Positions 10,533-21,981 of a DNA stretch of 64,000 bases are shown piece after piece; positions within the stretch are counted from its first letter, which is position 1; every line of letters starts with the position of its first letter. The stretch comes from JAOUJD01 sp963811265 (lineage in GTDB: Bacteria; Pseudomonadota; Gammaproteobacteria; Burkholderiales; Burkholderiaceae_F): NCBI GenBank assembly GCA_963811265.1, contig CAWEQS010000026.1, positions 1 to 64,000 of the forward strand. Reading direction: 5' to 3'. The position numbers and the translations under genes were made by a program. The notes beneath the pieces are model-generated. The model was not told the origin of the DNA. It made no database searches and saw only the letters and a list, made by a program, of their open reading frames with translations.

Positions 10533-12460
10533 GCCGACAGCCTGCGGTCCGCCGGCCGCGCGTCCGGCATCACCTGGCTCATGAACGCATCGAACATCAG
10601 CAGCGACCACAGCGGCGCGCTGTGGTCGCGCACGCCCGCTCTGGTGCTGATCGACCAGCTGTCGCAGAGCGCCGGCGATCGAAGATACCCGGACTCGGCC
10701 AGCCGCTCGCCGAGCACGGCGTTGCGAACGCGCTCCTTCAGCGGCCCGCGGAACCAGCGCGCCAGCGGCACGGCGAATCCCATCTTCGGCCGGTACAGCA
10801 CGTCGTGCGGCAGGTGCGGCTCGAGCGCGCGCTTGAAGATCCACTTGCCCTCCCCGCCGTGCAGCTTGTAGGACGACGGCAGCGTCGCCAGCCACTCGAC
10901 CAGCGGGTGGTCCATCAGCGGCTCGCGCACCTCGAGCGCGTGCGCCATGCTCGCGCGGTCGACCTTGGTGTTGATGTCGCCGACGAGATAGGTCTTCAGG
11001 TCGATGTACTGGACCAGCGACAGCGGATCGTCGGTGCCGGCCCGCGCCGCGTGGCGGCGGAACACCTCGATCGCGTTGTAGCCGCCGAGCTGCGCCTTGA
11101 ACGAGTTCGAGTACAGGCGGCTGCGCTCGTCGTCGCGCAGGATCGACAGCGAGTGGAAGTACGCCTCGACGGAGTCGCGCGCCAGCGCCTGGAACGTCGT
11201 CTTGCCGCGGAACACGCGCGGCGCCCAGTCCGCCTTCGGATAGACGCGGCCGAGCAGGCCGAACACCGGGCGCCGCAGTCCCAGCGGCAGCGGGCCGCGC
11301 AGGCGCTCTTCCATCATGTGCAGCCGGTAGCGGCGGTAGCCCGCCAGGCTCTCGTCGCCGCCGTCGCCGGACAGCGCGACCGTCACGTGGCGGCGCGCCA
11401 GCTGGCAGACGCGGTAGGTCGGCAGCGCCGAACTGTCGGCATACGGCTCGTCGTACAGCCGGGCGAGCGTGTCGATGAGGTCGAAGTCGTCGCTCTCCAC
11501 CCGATCGACGAAGTGCCGCGTGCGGTAGCGCTCGGCGACCTGCTGCGCGTACTTCGACTCGTCGAACGCCGGATCGGCGAAGGCGATCGAGCACGTGTTC
11601 ACCGGCTCGGTCGACAGGCCGGCCATCGCGGCCACGACGGCACTGGAATCGACACCGCCGGACAGGAACGCGCCGAGCGGCACCTCGGAGATCATCCGCA
11701 GCTTGACGCTCTCGCGAATGCGCGCCAGCAGTTCCGCCTGCGCGTCCTCGGGCGTGATGACGGCGTCGCCGGTGAAGCGCGGGTCCCAGTACTCCTTCGG
11801 CGCGGGCAGGCGCTGCGCCGCGGCGCACGACGAGCGTCGTCGCGGGCGGCAGCTTCAGGGCCGTGCTGAAGATCGTCCTCGGCTCCGGCACGTAGCCGAG
11901 CGCGAAGTAGTCCTCGACCGCGCGCGGGTCGATGCGCCGCTCGAGCGCCGCCGTGCGCGAGCAGCGACTTCAGTTCCGAGCCGAAGAGCAGATGCCCGTC
12001 GGGCAGCAGCGCGTAGTACATCGGCTTGACGCCGAGCCGGTCGCGCGCCATGAACAGCGTCTGCTTGTTCTCGTCCCACAGCGCGAACGCGAACATGCCG
12101 CGGAAGCGGTGCACGCACGCCTCGCCCCAGGCCTCCCACCCGTGGACGATGACCTCGGTGTCGCTGCGCGTGTGGAACTTGTGCCCGAGCGCCTCGAGTT
12201 CCGGGATCAGCGACTGGTAGTTGTAGATCTCGCCGTTGAAGACGACGACGACCGTGCCGTCCTCGTTGTACAGCGGCTGCTGGCCGGTCGCGAGGTCGAT
12301 GATCGAGAGCCGGCGGTGCCCGAGGCCGACGCCCGGCGACAGGTGCAGGCCGCCCTCGTCCGGCCCGCGGTGGTGCTGGGCCTCGTTCATGCGCGTCAGC
12401 GTCGCGCGGTCGATCGGAACGGCGTTCGCGCAGGTCGATGATGCCGGTGATTCCGCACAT
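10529..12460 (-). CDS. Exosortase A system amidotransferase 1 (asparagine synthase family)
   Basis: The ATG at 12460 reads MCGITGIIDLRE, giving the N-terminal catalytic Cys2 of class II glutamine amidotransferases. RRLSIIDLATGQQPLYNEDG, VVFNGEIYNYQ and HTRSDTEVIVHGWEAWG complete the glutaminase site. The synthetase domain has LSGGVDSSAVVAAMAG, EPVNTCSIAFADPAFDESKY, LSGDGGDESLAGYRRYRLH and KMGFAVPLARWFRGPLK. About 643 residues, the usual size of the PEP-CTERM/exosortase amidotransferase 1 family. Frame breaks occur near 12420, 11960 and 11820. It is expected to transfer glutamine nitrogen to a carboxylated sugar or similar acceptor. Two UDP-sugar dehydrogenases in this window (29826-31108, 39344-40672) could supply uronate acceptors, which is inference. 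Confidence 0.85.
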
Positions 12461-12468
12461 GTCGAGCC

Positions 12469-13664
12469 TCAGCGTCCGGAAGATGCCACCGCGAGCGGGC
12501 AGGATGCGCCGGCGGGCAAGGAGATCGTCGTAAAGTGCGGCGTAGTCGCCGACCATGCGGTCAAGGCTGAAGCGCCGCTCACACTCGGCGCGCGCCGCCG
12601 CCGCCAGCCGACGCGCGACCACGGGATCGCGTCGAACAGTTCGAGCAGCGCGTCGCCGAGGGCCTCGGGATCCGCGGGCGGCACGAGCCGCCCGGTGGCG
12701 CCGTCCTCGATCAGGTCCGGGTTGCCGCCGACGCGCGTCGCGACGACCGGCAGGCGACAGGCCATCGCCTCGAGGATGGTGTTCGAGATGCCCTCCGCGC
12801 GCGACGGCAGCGCGAACGCGTCGAGCCCGCGCAGGATCGACGGCACGTCTTCCCGCACGCCGGCGAGCCAGACGTGGTCGCTGCAATCCGGCCTCGGCGA
12901 TCGCGGCCTCGACCTCGGCTCGCTGCGGCCCGTCGCCGGCGATCACGAGGCGCAGCCGTGCGCGCGCCTCGGCCGACGCACGCACGCGCGTGCGCGACCG
13001 CGCGCACGAGGTTCACCTGGTCCTTCACCGTCTGCAGCCGGCCCACCGTGCCGACCAGCCAGAGCGACGGATCGTTGAACGGCGAGCCGGCGATCGGCTT
13101 CGCGCGCCTCCTGAGCGCGGGCTGGAAGCGCTGCGTGTCGACGCCGTTGCAGATGCGCGTCAGGCGGGACGCCGGAACGCCGACCGCGTCGCGCAGGTAG
13201 CGCTCGATGTGCGACGACAACGCGATCCAGTGCTGCACGGCGAGCCGATAGGCGCGCCGGGTCAGCCGGTGCTTCCAGTTCGAGCCGTCCGGATCGGCGG
13301 AGTCCCAGCCGTGCTCCCCGTGGATGCGGACGGGCACGCCGGCCAGCATCGCGGGCAACGACGCCTCCAGCGCGGCGATGTTGCGCGTGTGAACGATCGC
13401 CGGCCGCAGTTGCCGGAACAGCCGACGCAGCGCGGGCCACTGCCGGATGCCCTGCCCGGGCGGCTTGCGCAGCGCGACGTACTGGACGTCGTCGCGCACG
13501 ATGCGACGGCGGAAGTCGGTGACCTCGGTCAGCGCGACGACGGCATGGCGGTAGCGCTCCGCCGGCAACCGATTGATCAGGTTGACGACGCCGTTCTCCA
13601 GCCCGCCGACGTCGAAGCGATAGACGACGTGGGCGATCAGCGGGCGCGGGTCGGGACGCGGCAT
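12469..13664 (-). CDS. Sugar transferase 2, PEP-CTERM system (GT4, TIGR03088 type)
   Basis: The ATG at 13664 begins MPRPDPRPLIAHVVYRFDVG and continues GLENGVVNLINRLPAERYRH, the hallmark opening of the PEP-CTERM-linked Stp2 transferases. Then come HTRNIAALEASLPAMLAGVP, HGEHGWD, CNGVDTQRFQP, LWLVGTVGRLQTVKDQ, LRLVIAGDGPQRAEVEAAIA, GISNTILEAMACRLPVVATR and VGGNPDLIEDGATGRLVPP. About 398 residues. Breaks lie near 12990, 12870 and 12630, and a last one is needed to reach the TGA at 12469. The gene starts 7 bp after the xrtA stop. It acts in the cytoplasm in repeat-unit assembly. The assignment to family is firm; the sugar is not known. Confidence 0.85.
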
Positions 13665-13671
13665 CGTCGCT

Positions 13672-15264
13672 TCACTTCGCGGCCGTGGCCGCCAGCGCCG
13701 CATGCAGGGCCGGACCCATGTCGCGCGCGAAGTGCGGAGAGCACCGCGGTCGCCCTGGCGCATCCGTCTCGGCGTCGGTGAAGACCGCGACCCAGGCCGA
13801 CGTATCGGACCGCACGAGCAGCCGGTCGAGCGCGAGCGAGAGCTTGGCGCGCACGTCGCTCGTCTCGATCCGGTCGTCGAGCCAGTACCAGTGCCAGATC
13901 CGCAGTCGCTGCCCGTCGTAGCGGATCGTCGCCGTGCGAACCGACGCGCTCGTCCGCTGCCGAACCGGACGTCGGCTCGCCCGCGCGCGATCTGCATCGG
14001 CCGGCGCTCGATTCCGGCAGCAGGCGGTTCATCGAGTTGACCAGTTCGCGGCCCTGCTGCTGGTCCCGGTAAAAGCCGATGAAGACGCGTGACCGTCGCA
14101 CCGTCGCGCGAGAAGCTCAGCACCTGCGTCCGCGCCGGTCCCTCCAGCGTCGGCGTCCAGTTCGAGACCGGGCGTCGACGCCTCGATCCACCCGTCCCGC
14201 GGCCGCAAGCGGCGCCGGCTGCAGCGGCCGCTTGTCCGTCGATGCCAGCAGCGACGTCGCGCAGCGACCGGCCAGACGGCGATCAGCAGCGACGACGGCT
14301 GCGACCATCGAGCGCCGACGGCCGCATCGGCGCGTCAAGACGGAGGCGCCGCCGGTATCGGCGTCGCTGCGTCCGAGCGCAGCTGGTCGCCGCTCGTCGT
14401 CCTCGCGCCAGCGGGCGCCGATCCAGAACATCAGCCCGATGACGATGCCGAAGAAGACCCAGCCGTAGATGAGGTGATCGACCCCGACCGCGAGGCGGTT
14501 GTCGCTCAGGTGCCCGATCATCACGATCAGGTAGGCGCGCAGCCAGTTGGCGACGATCGGCACGAGCAATCGACGCGCCGATGAAGAGCGCCGCGCCGCA
14601 CCGGGCTGCGGTAGATGCGTCCAGGCGTAGAGCACGCCGACCACCACCGACGCCATCAGGTAGCGGATGCCGCTGCAGGCCTCGACGACGGACCAGCGGC
14701 CGCTCGGGATCACGAAGTGCTGGCCTTCGCGGAACACCGGGATGCCCGGTCGCAGTGAGCGCCGCGACCGTGAAGTCGGCGGTCCAGTCGATCAGCGTCG
14801 GCGTGAACGCCTCGCCGAACGGCACGGCGAAGAACAGGAACGCGAGCGGGAAAGCCGAGGATCGCGACCCCAGCCCACGCCGAAGAGCGCCAGCGACGGC
14901 GGACGGGCACCATCAGCACCATCGCCCACTGCGTCGGGGCCAGCGCGCTGGCGAGTTCGCCGGTCAGCCACAGCGCACCGGCGCCGGCCAGCGGAATCAG
15001 CGCCGGCCACCACGGTCGCGACCGCGCGTCGCCGCCAGTCGCGCGCGCGCCTGCCAGACGAACCAGAGCACGGCGGGCACGACGAGGAAGCAGTGATTGA
15101 ACGTCTCGGAACGCGCCCACGTTTGCACCATGGAAGCGCTCGTCTGCCAGTAGCACGAGGAAGATGGCCGCCATCACCACGGCGACCGCGGCAAAGGCCC
15201 GCCGTCCACGGGCCTCCGCGAGTCCGACGGCCACCGCCGCGCTGGCTTGAGGTTCCGTATGCAT
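13672..15264 (-). CDS. xrtA: Exosortase A fused to an EpsI domain
   Basis: XrtA is a polytopic inner-membrane transpeptidase that cleaves the C-terminal PEP-CTERM signal of exported proteins and is needed for floc and biofilm polysaccharide. The ATG at 15264 starts a run of hydrophobic helices. The catalytic Cys lies in VVEACSGIRYLMASVVV, the Arg in PIVANWLRAYLIVMIGH and the His in VGVDHLIYGWVFFG, the conserved Cys/Arg/His set. The C-terminal half (from about 14200) is EpsI-like, with VFIGFYRDQQQGRELVNSMN and RIWHWYWLDDR. About 530 residues, the usual size for the betaproteobacterial fusion. Frame breaks near 15110, 14880, 14750, 14580, 14420 and 13990. The recognisable cargo encoded nearby is at 37607-38252. 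Confidence 0.9.
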
Positions 15265-15272
15265 CCCGGTCC

Positions 15273-16534
15273 TCACCCCGCCAGCGCCAGGTCGGAAGCG
15301 ACGGCTCCCGCCGACGTCCGACGTCCGCTCGGTCGCGCTTCGAGCAGTTCGCCGAACGCGCGAGGCTCGCTGTCCCAGCTGTAGCCCGCGCAGAATGCGC
15401 GCCCGCGCCTTCTCGCCCATCGGGCCGCCACGGCGCGGGATCGAGCACCGCCAGCGTGCGCTCGGCGAAGGCGGCCGCTCCTTCCGCAGTCTCCAGTTCC
15501 ACGCCAGGCCGGCGCGCGCAGGCCCTCCGCGGCGACGGCGGACACGACCACGGGGCGCGCCATCGACATGGCCTCGAGAACCTTGTTCTGCACGCCGCGC
15601 GCGATCCGCAGCGGAGCCACGACGGCCGCGGCGTGCTGCAGGTACGGACGCACGTCGTCGACCGTGCCCGTCACCACGACCCGCGGATCGGACGCGAGCG
15701 CGCGCACCGCGGCGCGTGGGATTCATGCCGACGACGTAGAACCGGACGTCGGGCCGTTGCCGGGCGATGCGGGCAGGACCTCGCGCGCGAACCACGTGAC
15801 GGCGTCGACGTTCGGCCAGTAGTCCATCGCGCCGGTGAACACGATCGGCGCACTCGCCCTGCGCTGAACGGCGACGCGAAGTCGGCGATCCGGAGCGAAG
15901 AAGTCGCTGTCGACGCCGTTCTCGATCACGTGCACGCGCGCCGAGCACTCGGGCGCGAGGCGGCCGAACAGCCGCGCCTCGGCGCGCCGTCACGAGCACG
16001 CCGGCCGCACTGCGCGCGACCGCGTCACGCTCGAACGCCAGCAGGCGCTCGCCCTCGCGCCGGTACACCGCGGACAGCGGCCAGCGGTGCTCGTCCGCAT
16101 AGGACGTCCACTTCGCGGAGTCGACGTCGACGAGGTCGACGACCGTTCGCAGCTCGGGCAGCCGCGCACGTACTGCGCCATCGGCGACGAGAACGCCACG
16201 GCCCTTGCGATGCGCTTCGCGCTGCACGATGTCGCGCACCCACGCCTGCAGCTTCGCGTTGCGGTAGTACGGCAGGGTCAAGGCCTCGCCGGACAGGAGG
16301 CCGGCGAGGGAGCGCACGCGCGCGAGACGCGGATTCAAGCGGCACGACACAGGCGTCGGCGCACCACTGCCGCAGAGCGTCGGCGTGCGCCAGGTCTTCA
16401 CGCGAGTCGACGAAGCAGCCCAGGTGCACCCGGTAGCGCTGCGCCAGGTAGCGCAGCAGGTTGAACGAGCGGATCTTGTCGCCCTTGTTCGGCGGGTACG
16501 GGATCCGGTGCACGAGGTAGAGCAGCGGTTCCAT
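15273..16534 (-). CDS. Sugar transferase 1, PEP-CTERM/EpsH1 system (TIGR03087 type)
   Basis: The ATG at 16534 opens MEPLLYLVHRIPYPPNKGDK and IRSFNLLRYLAQRYRVHLGC, the diagnostic N-terminus of Stp1 transferases. It continues RTVVDLVDVDSAKWTSYADE, YRREGERLLAFERDAVARSA, VIENGVDSDFFAPD, VFTGAMDYWPNVDAVTWFAR, VVTGTVDDVRPYLQHAAAVV and ARGVQNKVLEAMSMARPVV. About 420 residues. Frame changes near 16330, 15990, 15860, 15725 and 15510. The stop at 15273 is 8 bp from the xrtA start. In XrtA loci this gene sits next to xrtA and femAB, as here. Cytoplasmic repeat-unit glycosyltransferase with unknown donor. Confidence 0.87.
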
Positions 16535-16537
16535 GCC

Positions 16538-17606
16538 CTACCCCAGGTGCCGCACGAGCATCGGCCCGACGACGTCGACGACCGGCCGCGGCAGCTTCCG
16601 CCACAGCGCGATCATCGCCCGGTACTTCGGGTTCAGCGGGTTGTTCTGCGGAATGGCGTCGCGCTTCAGCAGCACGTACTCGTAGTTCAGCGGCTGCGGC
16701 TCGAAGCCCCAGTTCTTCTTGAAGTCGAACGATCCGGTGCCGCGCTTGGAACGGCCGTAGTCGAAGACGCGCACGCCGCGCCTCGACGGCGCGCCGCATC
16801 AGTTCCCAGTACTTGAAGTCGTTGGCCGCGAGGCTCCGCGCGCGCTCGTGGTCGCCGGCGTAGTACGGCAGCACCTCGTCCCGGAAATAGAACGACACGA
16901 CCGAGGACACCGGAACCCGCGCGGGTCGAGAACCGTGAGCACCTCGCAGTCGTCGCCGAACGCGCTGCGCAGCGCCTCGAAGTAGCGGCGCGAGAACGGC
17001 GGGCGAGCCGTGCCGGTGCTGGTTGTCGGCATACAGTTCGAAGAAGCGGCCGACGCCCTCGTCGATCTCGCTGACGAGGCCGCGCTCGATGCCCTTGCGC
17101 ACCATCGCGCGCTGCTTGCGCGGAATCGCGAGCAGGTTCGCCTCGACCTCCGGCAGCAGCGTCTTGCGGAACGTGACGTACAGGTCCTGGCGCGGCCAGT
17201 CCGGCTCCGTCGCGGCTCGGTTCGCTGATCTCGAGATGCTGGACGCCGAGGTCGCGCGCCAGGTCCGCCGCCGCGCGAGTGCAGGGCGGCGCGCGCGGCT
17301 TCGTCCGCGACCGCCGCCCCGCCGTAGACCGCGAACGGCATCGACACCAGCGCATCGCCGAAGAGCAGGCTCTTCACGCGCGCCAGCGGCAGCACGCCGA
17401 CCACGGCACCGGCCCGCTCGGCGACCAGGTAGTGCGTCCGGTGGCGGAACACGTCCTCGATCAGGTCGCGCCACTCGATCCGGTGGAAGAAGGTCGCCTC
17501 CGGGCACTGCTGCGACGAACGCGCTCCAGGCCTGGCGATCGCCCTCCCGGTACGGACGCACGGTCGTCGACGCGCGCGCGTCGACCGGAAGGTCGAGCGC
17601 GTTCAT
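16538..17606 (-). CDS. FemAB-like protein, XrtA/PEP-CTERM system-associated
   Basis: The ATG at 17606 overlaps the deacetylase stop (ATGA). The N-terminal GNAT domain contains TVRPYREGDRQAWSAFVAAV, HRTHYLVAERAGAVVGVLPL and SMPFAVYGGAA. The second GNAT domain has YVTFRKTLLPEVEANLLAIP, RKQRAMVRKGIERGL and, after breaks, VSSVVSFYFRDEVLPYYAGD, FKYWELMRRAVE and FDYGRSKRGTGSFDFKKNWG. The FDYGRSKxGTGxFDFKxxWG block is the family signature. FemAB proteins use aminoacyl-tRNA to add amino acids to peptides; here the acceptor is presumed to be the glycan or a PEP-CTERM protein, and this is not proven. About 355 residues; breaks near 17510, 17270, 17000, 16920 and 16780. Confidence 0.87.
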
Positions 17607-18462
17607 GCGGCGTCGATCTCGAACACGCGGTCGATGCGGTCCCAGCGGAAGTCGGACAGAAGCCGGTCCAGGCGCGACTCGGTGCGGTCGAGGTTCAGGT
17701 AGTGACGGAAGCGGGTCTTCGCGCTCACGCCGCGGATGCGCGGCTGGTGCGGGTCGATCTCCCACGGGTGGAAGTAGAAGATGGCCGGCTGCCGGTCCAC
17801 CCGGTTCACGCGTTCGATGGCCCACTTCGAGGCGCGATACGGGAGCAGCCGGAAGAAGCCGCCGCCGCCGGCCGGCAGGTTGCGCGACATGACGCGGGTC
17901 GTCGTGATCGGCAGTTCGAGCAGGCCGTTGTGCAGCCGATGCGCGAAGCGCGGCGCGTCCGGCATGCCGTAGTGGTCGTGGCGCACCGGGTAGATGCTCG
18001 AGCTGTAGGCGTACCCCGCCTCGGCGAGGCAGTCGAACGCCCACAGGTTGCCGTGGCCGATCGAGAAACTCGGCGCGCGGTAGCCGCGCACCGCCGTGCC
18101 GCTGACGTCTTCGAGCTTCTTGCGCGCGCTGTCGACGTCCTCGCGGAACTCCGCGCGCGACTGCTCGCTCGCTCGCCGGTGCGCGCTGCCGTGGCTGGCG
18201 ACTTCATGGCCCGCGCCGGACGATCGTCGCGAACCATCGCCGGATAGCGGTGCGCCATCCAGCCGAGCGTGAAGAACGTGGCCCGGGCTCCCCGGCGCTC
18301 GAACATCGCCAGCAGCCGCTCGACGTTCCGCTCGACGCGGCACTCCATCGAGTCCCAGTGATGCCGCTCGACGTGGCGGTCGAACGCCGAGACCTGGAAG
18401 TAGTCCTCGACGTCGACGGTCAGCGAGTTGACCAGTTCGAGCTTGAGATCCGGCGCGTTCAT
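17603..18462 (-). CDS. Polysaccharide deacetylase, PEP-CTERM locus (DUF3473)
   Basis: The ATG at 18462 overlaps the upstream stop. NSLTVDVEDYFQVSAFDRHV gives the DxxDY metal ligand pair; ATFFTLGWMAHRYPAMVR is CE4 motif 2 context; GHEVASHGSAHRR carries the His-Ser-His-Gly ligands; RGYRAPSFSIGHGNLWAFDC is motif 3; PAGGGGFFRLLPYR and FYFHPWEIDPHQPRI mark the C-terminal DUF3473 half. One break near 18215 separates the two parts. About 286 residues, the normal family length. It is expected to remove acetyl groups from sugars of the exopolysaccharide; localisation is unclear because no signal peptide is visible. Confidence 0.9.
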
Positions 18463-19734
18463 CGGGGGACCGCCTCGGCGTGGCTCTCGAACGCCGGCAC
18501 CGGCGGCGCCGGGAGGCGGCTGCGACCGCAGACGCGGTCGTAGAGCGCCTCGTAGCCGGCGACGCTGCGCTTCCAGCTGCGCTGCTCTTCGACGAAACGG
18601 CGCGCGCGCAGGCGCATCGCGTCCCACCGCGTCGCGCAGGGCGAGCACTTCGCGCAGGCGCGCGGCCAGCGCGGTCGGGTCGCCCGCGCGGAACAGAAAG
18701 CCCGTCTGCCCGTCTGACAATCAGTTCGCGATGGCCGCCGACGTCGGAGGCAACGACGATGCGACCCAGCGCCATCGCCTCGAGCGGCTTCAACGGCGTC
18801 ACGAGGTCGGTCAGGCGCATCGGATGGCGCGGGTAGACCAGCAGGTCGACCAGCGAGTAGTAGCGGGCGACCTGGGCGTGCGGGACGCGGCCGGTGAACA
18901 GGACGGCATCCGCGACGCCCAGCTCGGCGGCCCGCGCCTTGAGGGCCGCCTCCTCCGGGCCGCCCCCCGCGAGCAGCAACCGAACGTGGGGATGCTCGCG
19001 GCAGCAACTGCGGAAGCGCCTCGAGCAGGAGGTCCAGTCCTTCATAGGCGTAGAAGGACCCGAGGAATCCGAGCACCAGTCTTGCCCTCGAGGCCGAGTT
19101 CCTCGCGCAACGCGACATCGGGCGGCGGCATTGAACGCGAACTGGTCGGCGTCGACGGCATTCGGGATGACCGTGATGCGCTCGCGCGGAATGCCGCGCG
19201 CCTCCACGTCGCGCCGCAGCCCTTCGCAGATCACGGCGATGCCCTGGGCATGCCGGACTGCGTAGGTTTCGAGTGCGCGCGTCGCCCGGTAGCGCAGGCT
19301 GCCCTCCGTGGTCGTTCCGTGGTCGACCGCCGCGTCTTCCCAGAAGGCGCGGATCTCGTAGACGACCGGCACGCCTTCCGACTCGGCCGACGGTCAGCGC
19401 GGGCAGGACGTTCAGCACCGGCGAGTGCGCGTGGATGACGTCGGGACGATGCGTGCGCACGAGTTGCCGAAGCCGGTCGCGCGTGGCCGCCATTTCGTCC
19501 AGATACGGACCGACCACCGGCAGCAGCCGGCGCGCCGAGCGCCGCGGCGGCGTGCGGAAGAACTCGAGACCGTCCGCCTGCTCCACGTCCGCCATCGCCT
19601 GCGCCGTGACGCGGCGTGGTCAGGTGCAGCGTCTCCCAGCCGCGCGCCCGCTGCTCGCGCAGGATCGCCGCCGTGCGAAACGTGTAGCCGCTGTGCAGCG
19701 GCAACGAGTGATCGAGGACGTGCAGGATCTTCAT
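18459..19734 (-). CDS. Glycosyltransferase, exosortase A-associated, Daro_2409 family
   Basis: The ATG at 19734 begins MKILHVLDHSLPLHSGYTFR and TAAILREQRARGWETLHLTT, the opening of the PEP-CTERM GT4 family named after Daro_2409. It continues EFFRTPP, THRPDVIHAHSPVLNVLPAL, PVVYEIRAFWEDAAVDHGTT, VIPNAVDADQF, HVRLLLAGGGPEEAALKARA, HPMRLTDLVTPLKPLEAMAL and GRIVVASDVGGHREL. About 425 residues. It has four to five frame changes (near 19615, 19390, 19080, 19010 and 18725). Both ends overlap neighbours as ATGA, showing tight operon packing between wecB and the deacetylase. Donor and acceptor are unknown. Confidence 0.87.
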
Positions 19735-20918
19735 CCGACCGCCGCTCGCGGCGCCCTGCCCTCGACCGGGACTTGATCAACGTTCGCAGCCTGCGTCCGG
19801 CCCTGCAGCCAGGACGCGAGGTGAGCCGCGATCCGTTCCGCCGCGCGGCCGTCCCAGTACTCGGGAACCCGGCCACGCTTGCCGCCGTTCGCCATCACAT
19901 CGTCGACCGCCTCCAGCAGCCGACCGGCGATCGGTTCCGACGAGCGTGTTCGTGCCCTGCTCGATCGTGATCGGCCGCTCGGTATTGGCGCGCAGGGTGA
20001 TGCACGGCACGCCCAGCGCCGTCGTCTCTTCCTGCACGCCGCCGGAGTCGGTAAGCACCATCCGGGCAGCGCGCATCAGGGCGACCATCGACAGATAGCC
20101 TTGCGGCGGGAATCACGTGATCGGGTGCCGGCCCGCCGGCACATCGAGGCCGAACCGCTCCAGGTTGGCGGCGGTCCGCGGGTGGATCGGCCAGACGACC
20201 GGGAGCCGCTCGGACACTTCGCCGATCAGCGCCGAGCACGTGCTCCAGCGATCGCGGATCGTCCACGTTCGACGGCCGATGCAAGGTCACCAGCGCGAAA
20301 CCGTCGCCTCCATGCGGCGGCAAGTCCTGCGGGCAGCATCGCCCGAGGCAGCGCATCCATCAGCGAGTCGATCATCAGGTTGCCGACGAAGTGAATCCGC
20401 TCCGCGGCGACCCCTTCGCGCAGCAGGTTGCCTTCGGCGCGTGCGTTCCGTCGTGTAGAGCAGGTCGGCGATCTGGTCGGTCAGGACCCGGTTGATCTCC
20501 TCCGGCATCGCGCGGTCGAAGCTGCGCAGCCCGGCTTCCACGTGGGCCACCGGGATGTGCTTCTTGACGGCCACCAGGCTGCACGCGAGCGTGGAATTGA
20601 CGTCGCCGACGACGATGACGCACGACGGCTGCAGCCGGTCGAGCACCGGCTCGAAGCTCTTCATCACGTCGGCCGTCTGCACGGCATGCGAGCCGGAGCC
20701 GACCTGCAGGTCGATGTCCGGCTCCGGAAGCCCGAGGTCTTCGAAGACCCGGTCCTTCATGCGCGCGTCGTAGTGCTGCCCGGTGTGCAGCAGCACCGAC
20801 GGCGGCAGGTCGGTACGCGCGCGCGAAGCGCGCGCAGCAGCGGCGCCATCTTCATGAAGTTGGGACGCGCGCCGACGACACAGAGGATCGGTCCCGTGCC
20901 CGGAACCGTCAGCGTCAT
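19731..20918 (-). CDS. wecB: UDP-N-acetylglucosamine 2-epimerase
   Basis: WecB interconverts UDP-GlcNAc and UDP-ManNAc in the cytoplasm. The ATG at 20918 reads MTLTVPGTGPILCVVGARPN and FMKMAPLLRAL, the N-terminal GxRPxxIKxxP-like motif. It continues LLHTGQHYD, VGDVNSTLACSLVAVKKHIP, VAHVEAGLRSFDRAMPEEIN and RVLTDQIADLLYTTE. Near the end, LTDSGGVQEETTALGVPCIT and LRANTERPITIEQGTNTLVG carry the substrate-binding serine and glutamate residues. Frames change near 20830, 20440, 20340, 20230, 20105 and 19930. The end reads AANVDQVPVEGRAPRAAVG, stopping at 19731. Together with the TviB-type dehydrogenase it suggests ManNAc- or uronate-containing polymer, which is inference. Confidence 0.9.
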
Positions 20919-21973
20919 GCGCGCCTCTCCAGCTTGCGGCGACGACGCGGCCGCTCGCGGCGCGCGAGTTCGTCCGGGCGCGCACGCTCCGGATCGACCA
21001 GCGACCGCACGAGGCCGATCAGTTCCTGGATGTCGTGCTCGAGGGTCTCGATGCGATCGGACAGCTTCACCAGGCGGCGGACGGTGCTGGCGAGGTCGGT
21101 CTTGGTCGCCCGCTTCACGGCGGCGGCCGACTCCGGCAGCGACGTGGCGATGGCGCGCGGGCCGATTTCGCCGGTGAACTCGTTGACGACGTGCTTGACT
21201 TCGGCCGCCGTGAACGTGCGGTGCCCGGCGAGGAAGCCGGCCAGCATCAGGCGGTTGCAGATCGCGTTGATGCGGCGGGGAATGCCGCCGGTCGCCACGA
21301 AGACCTCGTGGATCGCCGATTCGTCGAACTCGGGCGTCCCCTTCCAGCCGACGCGCTGCAGCCGGTGCTCGATGTAGCCGCGGGTCTCCGCCTCGTCGAG
21401 CGGCCCGAGGTGATAGGAGGCGATGATGCGCTGGCGGAACTGCTCCATCGACGCCGAGCGCATCAGCGTGCGCAGCTCGGGCTGCCCCACCAGGAAGCTC
21501 TGCAGCAGCGCGCGGTCGCCGTACTGGAAGTTCGACAGCATGCGCAGTTCCTCGATGGAACGCGCATTGAGGTTCTGCGCCTCGTCGATCACCAGCAGCG
21601 CCCGCTTGCCCTGCTGGAAGACGGTCAGCAGGAAGGCCTCGATCGAGGCGATGAGGTTGGCCTTGTCGTCGTGCGGGACGCGGATGCCGAAGGCCTTGGC
21701 GACCGAGCGCAGCAGGTCGTCGGCCTCGAGCTGCGTGCTGACGATCTGCGCGGCGACGATGGTGTTCGGGTCGATGTGCTCGAGCAGCGCGCGGACGAGC
21801 GTCGTCTTGCCGGCGCCGACTTCGCCGGTGATGACGAGGAAGCCCTCGCCCTGGTACACGCCGTACTTCAGGTACGAGTAGGCGCTCTCGTGCCCCTTGC
21901 TGCCGAAGTAGAAGGTCGGGTCGGGGCTGAGCTGGAACGGCTTGCCGGAGAGGCCGTAGAAGTCTTCGTACAT
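20915..21973 (-). CDS. XrtA-associated ATPase (ExeA/GspA-like AAA)
   Basis: An intact 352-residue frame starting at ATG 21973 (MYEDFYGLSGKPFQLSPDP). The Walker A motif GEVGAGKTTLV is at about residues 50-60, Walker B LLVIDEAQNL at about 130-140, then LRMLSNFQYGDRALLQSFLV and GQPELRTLM, which match the sensor region of the AAA_22/ExeA group. The C-terminus is a basic coiled segment ending RRRKLERRA. PEP-CTERM loci regularly carry this ATPase next to the outer-membrane protein and the tyrosine kinase. Its target is unknown; an assembly or peptidoglycan-related role is inferred from ExeA relatives. The stop overlaps the wecB start (ATGA). It is one of the few unbroken genes of the cluster. Confidence 0.92.
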   Translation of the reverse strand: MYEDFYGLSGKPFQLSPDPTFYFGSKGHESAYSYLKYGVYQGEGFLVITGEVGAGKTTLVRALLEHIDPNTIVAAQIVSTQLEADDLLRSVAKAFGIRVPHDDKANLIASIEAFLLTVFQQGKRALLVIDEAQNLNARSIEELRMLSNFQYGDRALLQSFLVGQPELRTLMRSASMEQFRQRIIASYHLGPLDEAETRGYIEHRLQRVGWKGTPEFDESAIHEVFVATGGIPRRINAICNRLMLAGFLAGHRTFTAAEVKHVVNEFTGEIGPRAIATSLPESAAAVKRATKTDLASTVRRLVKLSDRIETLEHDIQELIGLVRSLVDPERARPDELARRERPRRRRKLERRA

Positions 21974-21981
21974 GGCGTCGG